DNA from: Pseudomonadota bacterium
GTDB taxonomy: Bacteria > Desulfobacterota > Desulfovibrionia > Desulfovibrionales > Desulfovibrionaceae
Length of the DNA stretch: 10,580 nt
Assembly: GCA_023417745.1 (NCBI GenBank)
Contig: JAEZEM010000207.1
Coordinates: 1 to 10,580, forward strand
Direction: 5' to 3'
Made by a program: the position numbers and the translations under genes. This document shows, one piece after another, positions 5,948 to 10,580 of the stretch (the stretch's first letter is position 1; the number at the start of each line of letters is the position of its first letter). Under the pieces are notes generated by a model, which was given only the letters and a program-made list of their open reading frames with translations, searched no databases and was not told the origin of the DNA.

Positions 5948-7435
5948 ATGTCGGCGCGCGCAGGCATCCTGGCGCTCCTCGTCGGAGGCACGCTGCTGTT
6001 CGGAGCCGGCCCTTCCCTGGCCTCGGAAGAAGTCATGAAGATCATTAGCTCTGGTTGCGGCAAAACCAAGGACAGCGCCTTGTCCGAAGCTTTTCGCGAG
6101 GGGCTCAACATCGCCGGCGGCCTCCTGGTCTACACCCAGGACAAGACCATCAACCATAAATTGGCTTTCGAAGAAACGGTTATCCGCTCCTCGAACATCA
6201 TAGAAAAATACAACATTCTTTCCCAGGACGAGCGTAACAGCCAAAGCTGCCTGAGCGTGGAGATGGACATCAGACGCCAGGGATTGTTGCCCCTGATTCC
6301 CGACCTGGAGCAAGGCGGCAACGGCGGAAACTTCCAGGGCGAACGCCTCTTCGTGGCCTCCGACAACATCATGCGCCAGTCCAAGCAGGACTCGGCCATC
6401 GTGGAGCAGGTGCTCCTTCCCCACTACCTGGAATCCGTCAACACGGTTCAAAAGTCCACCATGCTTGTCAATCGCGTCGAAGTGGTGGACGACCAAACCG
6501 TGAATTTAGCGCTTAAGATCGCCAGCATCGTCGATCCGGCCAAATGGATCGAGGCAGTCAACATGCCCATGCGGCGCATTCTGGCCAACGCCTTCACGCC
6601 AGGCCCCGCCGCCCTCAACCAGCGGCCACGGGTTGACGATGCCGTGGTCGACGCCAGGGGCCGCATGCACCTGCTTTACAACTACGCCTATAATCCCGAC
6701 CCGGACCGGGCCGCGCTGGGCAAGTTGCGGGACGACTCCAAAGGACTCATTGGCGTGATCTCGGCCAGGGACCCGGCCAACGACAACATCTTCGCCTATA
6801 CCGCGCCGCACTCGTACTTCCAGTATTTCCCTGAAAAATCCTTACGCGACAAGATGCGGGACATCGCCTTCGTAGCCATCCTGCGCTTCAGCGGGCCTGA
6901 CGGCGCAGCGCTGGCCAACATGCCGCTCGCCTTGTATCGTTTGGACCTCACCTGCGAGCCAGGCGGGACACTGCGCTTTGAAGCGCCGTTCAACAAACTG
7001 TATTACACGCTGTTGGATCGCAATATACCGGTCGACAAGGCCTCCCTGCAATCCATCGCCAGCTTTGACATCTTTTTGCTGCCCTACAAATTCGACCGAG
7101 AATCCAACGCCTTCAAGCGGATCTATCTGCCAGGGCAGGCCAACCTGGAGTTCCCCTCGCTTTACGCCGCCCTTGAGAAAAAGTATGGGCCGCAGGGCGC
7201 TCCCCAGGCCGTGGTCCATGGCATTCGGGACAAGGTTGCCCCCAAGTTCAAGAACGGCGACGTGATCGTGGCCGTGGCCGGAACTACGGTCGCCACGCCT
7301 GACGACGTCAACCAGGCCATGGCAAGATGCACTCGGGGCCAGGAGATCACCATCGACGTGCTGCGAAGCGCCCAGGGCGGCCCCCAGAAGATAAGCCTGC
7401 CCTACGTCGTCTCCGATGCCTACTATTACCCCTGA
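5948..7435 (+). CDS. Exported protein with FlgT-like N-terminus and C-terminal PDZ-like domain
   Basis: Protein of 495 residues, not assignable to a named family. The signal peptide ends near A25 (GPSLA, then SEE). Residues 30-110 show GCGKTKDSALSEAF, a helix, then RSSNIIEKYNILS and strands. This resembles FlgT-N/LPP20-type domains and the preceding gene; C37 and C101 could form a disulfide. The middle (about 130-425) has no recognised motif and is rich in tyrosine and phenylalanine. Residues about 430-486 (KFKNGDVIVAVAGTTVATP onward, then a Val/Ile-rich strand and ISLP) fit the carboxylate-loop, helix and strand order of a PDZ domain as found in DegP/RseP-type proteins. No protease triad or metal site is seen, so PDZ probably serves peptide or partner binding. 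AAGGAG at 5936-5941 lies six bases before the ATG, which follows the previous stop codon without a gap. Likely periplasmic. Confidence 0.82.
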   Translation: MSARAGILALLVGGTLLFGAGPSLASEEVMKIISSGCGKTKDSALSEAFREGLNIAGGLLVYTQDKTINHKLAFEETVIRSSNIIEKYNILSQDERNSQSCLSVEMDIRRQGLLPLIPDLEQGGNGGNFQGERLFVASDNIMRQSKQDSAIVEQVLLPHYLESVNTVQKSTMLVNRVEVVDDQTVNLALKIASIVDPAKWIEAVNMPMRRILANAFTPGPAALNQRPRVDDAVVDARGRMHLLYNYAYNPDPDRAALGKLRDDSKGLIGVISARDPANDNIFAYTAPHSYFQYFPEKSLRDKMRDIAFVAILRFSGPDGAALANMPLALYRLDLTCEPGGTLRFEAPFNKLYYTLLDRNIPVDKASLQSIASFDIFLLPYKFDRESNAFKRIYLPGQANLEFPSLYAALEKKYGPQGAPQAVVHGIRDKVAPKFKNGDVIVAVAGTTVATPDDVNQAMARCTRGQEITIDVLRSAQGGPQKISLPYVVSDAYYYP

Positions 7436-7475
7436 CCGGCGTCATGCCCCCATAGCTGACGACGTGACGCCGGTC
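7434..7475 (+). terminator. Strong hairpin at the end of the exported-protein genes
   Basis: GACCGGCGTCA (7434-7444) is the exact reverse complement of TGACGCCGGTC (7465-7475). A G-U and a G-C pair extend the stem to 13, leaving a 16-base loop. The stem begins within the stop codon of the preceding gene. No T-run follows (CTTGTCCGCC), so it is either a weak intrinsic terminator or a 3'-end stabilising hairpin. Confidence 0.5.
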
Positions 7476-7652
7476 CTTGTCCGCCTCGCCTCCCACGCGG
7501 GACCATCCACCCATCCTTCGTTCCCACACCCCGTCCGGATTTGACGCCGCTCCCTCTTTCTTCCGACTTTATCGTCCCCGCGATAGTCCCCCGTCCCCAG
7601 CCGGGCTAGTGAGCGCCATACCCGCCGCAAAGGCGATTACCGGAGGCGCCGT

Positions 7653-9209
7653 ATGGCCAACGAGTCCGTCGCGACCATCAATGAATGCCGTGGAGGTTTC
7701 GGGACCTACATCTCGGAAAACCTCTCCCTGTGCGGGCGAAGCCCCCGCGTCACCTGGGCCGGTTATGCCGCCGCCTGGGCCGCTTTCGCCGCCGTCAACT
7801 ACCTCTTGCCCCTGCCCGAGGGCCTGTCCCGCGAAGGCATGTCGGTGCTGGCCATCCTCATCTGGGCCTCAATCATGTGGGTTTCGGAAGCCATGCCCGT
7901 GGGCATCACCGGCATCTCCATCCCCACCCTGCTCGTGTTGACCCGCGCCCTGCCCTGGACCAACGGCAAGCCGCCCATGGGGCAGGTCTTCTCGGGATTT
8001 ACCACCCACGAAGTCTGGCTGTGCCTGTTCGCCTTTTTCACCGGAGCCATCATCCAGCTCTTGGGCATGGACAAACGCATCGCCCTGGCCATCCTGGACA
8101 AGATCAAGGCCTCAAGCGTCGGGCGCATCATCTGGGGCATGTTCGGGGTCAACTTGGCCCTGGCCTTCCTCATCCCGGCCGCCAACGCCCGGGCCGCCAC
8201 CATCATGCCCGTGGTCCAGGGCATCACCGCCCTTTTGGGCGACACCCCCCGGGAACGCGAGGCCAAAAAGGCCATCGTCATCCAGGCCATGGTCTACGCC
8301 AGCATGATCTCGGGCCTGTTCATCCTGACCGGCCATATGCCCAACCTCATCATGGCCGGCCTGTTCGAGAAAAACGGCTTTAAAAACCTCGGCTACTTCA
8401 ACTGGATGCTCCTGCACGTCCCCTACCTGCTGCTGTTTGCCCTGAGCCAATGGTGGGTGCGCTTCCATTTCAAGACCAACGGCGTGACCATTGCCGGCGG
8501 CCATGAGCAGATACATCGCCAGTACAAGGCCCTTGGCCCCATGAGCCGGGCCGAAAAAGCCATGCTGGCCGTGTTCGCCCTGGTCGGCGTGCTGTTTATG
8601 ACCGGCAACGGCAGCCCGCTGGTGCTCCACCACTACCAGCTCGGCGTCATCGGCCTGGTCGGCATCATGCTCCTTTTTATCCCGGGCCTTTTCCCCTTCA
8701 AGTGGAAGGCCGTGCAGGACCGCACCATCTGGGGCACCTTCCTGCTTTTGGGCGGGGCCATCACCATGACCGACGCCATGACCAAGTCCGGCCTGGCCGG
8801 CTGGACCGCCGAGCACATTCACAGCCTGGTTCAGGGCATGGGCTGGTGGCAGACCCTGGCCGTCATGATGCTCGGCACCCAGATCCTGCGTCTGGGGATG
8901 CTCTCCAACGTGGCCGCCGTGGCCATGCTGGCCCCCATCGTCTTCGCCATGGCCCCCAAGCTCGGGCTGCATCCCGTGGCCTTCACCCTGCTTATCTGCA
9001 ACGTGGACACCTTCGCCTACCTGCTCCCCACCCAGATCACGGCGGCGGTCATCGCCTACGGCACCGGAACCTTTTCCACCGCCGACTACGCCAAGGCCGG
9101 CTGGGTCTGCACCCTGCTCGCCATCGCCTTCGGCATCTGCGTCATGGCCCCCTGGTACGCGTTTTTCGGCCTGCCCGTCTGGAACCCGGCCGCCCCCTGG
9201 CCCTATTAG
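7653..9209 (+). CDS. SLC13/DASS-family anion transporter (sulfate or dicarboxylate type)
   Basis: Protein of 518 residues, normal length for the divalent anion:sodium symporter family. A short cytoplasmic N-terminus is followed by about eleven hydrophobic segments, starting near 34-54 and 62-97. The two re-entrant hairpin regions that hold anion and sodium are visible but variant. The first reads IPAANARAATIMP (A177-N178-A179 where SNT is usual) and the second LSNVAAVAMLAP (S418-N419-V420). The first resembles the SNTAR form of the CitT/TtdT branch more than the sodium-succinate VcINDY form. TGHMPNL (227-231) matches the GTPPN-like element. GGAGG at 7642-7646 lies six bases before the ATG. 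The flavoprotein gene begins 39 bases after the stop, so the two probably form an operon and handle the same substrate. Substrate cannot be fixed from sequence: sulfate or another sulfur oxyanion is favoured by the neighbour, C4-dicarboxylates by the motif form. Confidence 0.9.
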   Translation: MANESVATINECRGGFGTYISENLSLCGRSPRVTWAGYAAAWAAFAAVNYLLPLPEGLSREGMSVLAILIWASIMWVSEAMPVGITGISIPTLLVLTRALPWTNGKPPMGQVFSGFTTHEVWLCLFAFFTGAIIQLLGMDKRIALAILDKIKASSVGRIIWGMFGVNLALAFLIPAANARAATIMPVVQGITALLGDTPREREAKKAIVIQAMVYASMISGLFILTGHMPNLIMAGLFEKNGFKNLGYFNWMLLHVPYLLLFALSQWWVRFHFKTNGVTIAGGHEQIHRQYKALGPMSRAEKAMLAVFALVGVLFMTGNGSPLVLHHYQLGVIGLVGIMLLFIPGLFPFKWKAVQDRTIWGTFLLLGGAITMTDAMTKSGLAGWTAEHIHSLVQGMGWWQTLAVMMLGTQILRLGMLSNVAAVAMLAPIVFAMAPKLGLHPVAFTLLICNVDTFAYLLPTQITAAVIAYGTGTFSTADYAKAGWVCTLLAIAFGICVMAPWYAFFGLPVWNPAAPWPY

Positions 9210-9248
9210 TCTCGTCCGTTTTCCCCAACGACGACAAGGAGTACGACA

Positions 9249-10580
9249 ATGCCTCGCATGGCCCCCAATCCCCCAAGCCTCGACGCCGTGGAAACCGTCC
9301 GTGTGGACTGCGACGTCCTCATCATCGGCGGCGGCAACGCCGGCTGCTTCTCGGCCGTGGAAGCGGCCAAGCTCGACCCTTCCCTCAAAGTGGTCATCAT
9401 GGAAAAGGCCCACATCATGCGCTCCGGAGCCTGCTCCGCCGGCATGGACGCCATCAACACCTACATCCCCGAAGGCAAGACCCCGGAAGACCTGGTGCGC
9501 TGGTGCCGCTCCCAGGTCGGCGGCGGCCCCATCCGCGAGGATCTGGCCCTGTCCAACGCCCGGGAACTCAACGAGTCCGTGGACGACCTGGAGCGCTGGG
9601 GCCTGCCGATTCTTCGCGACGACAAGGGCAACATCCGCTACCGGGGAGCCTGGGACATCTCCATCCACGGCGAGCAGTTAAAGCCCATCATGGCCGAGAA
9701 GGCCATTGAGGCCGGGGCCCAGGTCTACAACCGCGTGGCCTGCACCCAGCTCCTCATGGACGGCAACCGCTGCATCGGGGCCTTGGGCTTTGGCGTGCGC
9801 GACGGCAAGTTCTACGTGTTTCGGGCCAAGGCCACCATCAACGCCACCGGCGGCGCGGCTGGCCTCTATAAAAGCTACACCGCCGACGCCACCGACTCTC
9901 ACCACCAGATCTGGATGTGCCCCTACTGCGTGGGCACGGGCTATGCCGTGGGCATCCGCCAGGGCGCGGAAATGACCTCCATGGAGCAGCGCTGGGTAGC
10001 CACCCGCACCAAGGACTTCTGCGGCCCGGTGGACACCATCTCGGTCGGCTACAAGGCCCCCATCATCAACGCCAAGGGCGAGCGCATCATGCAAAGCCGC
10101 TACGCCCACCTCGGCGGGGACAAAGCCCCCCGTTACATCCGGGCCAACGCGCCCATGGAAGAGTGGCTGGCCGGGCGCGGCCCCACCTACTGCGACACGC
10201 GCGGCATGGCCCCGGACCTGGCCCAGCAGATGATGACGGATTATTTGAACGAGCGTCCGAGCTTCGTGCTCTTCCTGGCCAGCCGGGGCCAGGACCCGGT
10301 CAAGGAGCCCATCGAGATCTACGGCTCCGACCCCTACATCGTCGGCGGCCACACCCAGTCGGGCTTCTGGGTGGACATGGAGCGCATGACCACCATCCCC
10401 GGCCTGTTCGCCGCCGGGGAAACCGCCGGAGGCAATCCAAACAAGATTGTGGGCGGCTGCTGCGCCGAGGGCAAGCTGGCGGCGCGCGGGGCCGTGGCCT
10501 ATCTGCGCGGCGCGGCTCTGCCGCCCCTGGACAGGGAGGATTTGCGCGCGGAGATGGAACGCGTTTACGCCCCTCTGCTG
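9249..10580 (+). CDS. AprA-like FAD flavoprotein of the fumarate reductase/APS reductase family (3' partial)
   Basis: First 444 residues of a FAD-dependent oxidoreductase; the gene runs off the window. The start is set by AAGGAG at 9236-9241, seven bases before the ATG. The dinucleotide-binding motif IIGGGNAGC (25-33) is followed by MRSGACSAGMDAINTY, the flavin-contact NATGG (198-202), GAEMTSMEQRWV (239-250), GGHTQSGFWVD (366-376) and the C-terminal FAD element FAAGETAGG (387-395). N70, W222, R253 and H368 line up with AprA residues known to bind APS (Asn74, Trp234, Arg265, His398 in Archaeoglobus numbering, recalled), and the W-R spacing of 31 is identical. No signal peptide, so it is cytoplasmic. 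Such subunits normally pair with a ferredoxin-like or iron-sulfur partner, which would lie beyond the window. It is not the canonical aprA, whose sequence is longer and differs around the FAD site. Fumarate reductase or L-aspartate oxidase-like activity remains possible. Confidence 0.85.
   Translation, partial: MPRMAPNPPSLDAVETVRVDCDVLIIGGGNAGCFSAVEAAKLDPSLKVVIMEKAHIMRSGACSAGMDAINTYIPEGKTPEDLVRWCRSQVGGGPIREDLALSNARELNESVDDLERWGLPILRDDKGNIRYRGAWDISIHGEQLKPIMAEKAIEAGAQVYNRVACTQLLMDGNRCIGALGFGVRDGKFYVFRAKATINATGGAAGLYKSYTADATDSHHQIWMCPYCVGTGYAVGIRQGAEMTSMEQRWVATRTKDFCGPVDTISVGYKAPIINAKGERIMQSRYAHLGGDKAPRYIRANAPMEEWLAGRGPTYCDTRGMAPDLAQQMMTDYLNERPSFVLFLASRGQDPVKEPIEIYGSDPYIVGGHTQSGFWVDMERMTTIPGLFAAGETAGGNPNKIVGGCCAEGKLAARGAVAYLRGAALPPLDREDLRAEMERVYAPLL

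Noticed and set aside
5504..6496. Open frame of 330 codons on the minus strand opposite the exported-protein genes
   Set aside because: Antisense to two genes with signal peptides and good ribosome binding sites; its translation shows no recognisable protein pattern.
7541..7572. TTGACG at 7541-7546 as a -35 box for the transporter operon
   Set aside because: No -10-like hexamer at 16-18 bases; the nearest TTTATC lies about 21 bases away.
8112..9668. Open frame of 518 codons on the minus strand across the transporter and flavoprotein genes
   Set aside because: Antisense shadow of high-G+C codons; low-complexity Gly/His/Val-rich translation, no domain, and it crosses two well-supported genes on the other strand.
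1..10580. CRISPR arrays, tRNA/rRNA genes, insertion sequences
   Set aside because: No regularly spaced direct repeats, cloverleaf-like segments, rRNA motifs or transposase-like proteins were seen on either strand.

Overview
The window is G+C-rich DNA, most likely from a sulfate-reducing deltaproteobacterium of the Desulfovibrio / Solidesulfovibrio type. This rests on protein content and style (an AprA-like flavoprotein beside an SLC13 anion transporter, and stacked response-regulator kinases with an HD-GYP protein). It is inferred, not proven by a marker gene. All supported genes lie on the + strand. No tRNA, rRNA, CRISPR array, insertion sequence or transposase was seen.

Bases 1-4341 form a signalling operon. 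A hybrid histidine kinase, cut at its 5' end by the window edge, carries HATPase, two receivers and an HPt domain. It is followed, with an ATGA overlap, by a receiver/HD-GYP protein (predicted c-di-GMP phosphodiesterase). A receiver/histidine kinase comes next and overlaps the HD-GYP gene if the preferred start is right. The last two genes carry near-identical receivers and look like products of a tandem duplication. None of the three has a DNA-binding domain. A short hairpin with a T-run overlaps the last stop codon.

Bases 4342-4802 hold no convincing gene. They are much less G+C-rich than the flanks and contain a long imperfect palindrome, a second GC-rich hairpin, and three imperfect 12-bp tandem repeats just ahead of the next gene.

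Bases 4803-7435 hold three consecutive exported proteins of unknown function. The first is small and cysteine-rich. The second has an alanine-patterned helix plus strands resembling the LPP20/FlgT-N type of fold. The third is a 495-residue protein with a similar N-terminal pattern and a C-terminal PDZ-like domain. The last two genes are directly abutted. This is the least explained part of the window and the best candidate for an undescribed envelope system. A strong 11-bp hairpin closes it.

Bases 7653-10580 hold an SLC13/DASS-family transporter followed 39 bases later by a FAD flavoprotein of the AprA / fumarate reductase family, which runs off the window. The flavoprotein keeps, at AprA-like spacing, residues that bind APS in dissimilatory APS reductase. 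Uptake and reduction of a sulfur oxyanion is therefore the favoured but unproven reading, with a C4-dicarboxylate/fumarate pair as the alternative.
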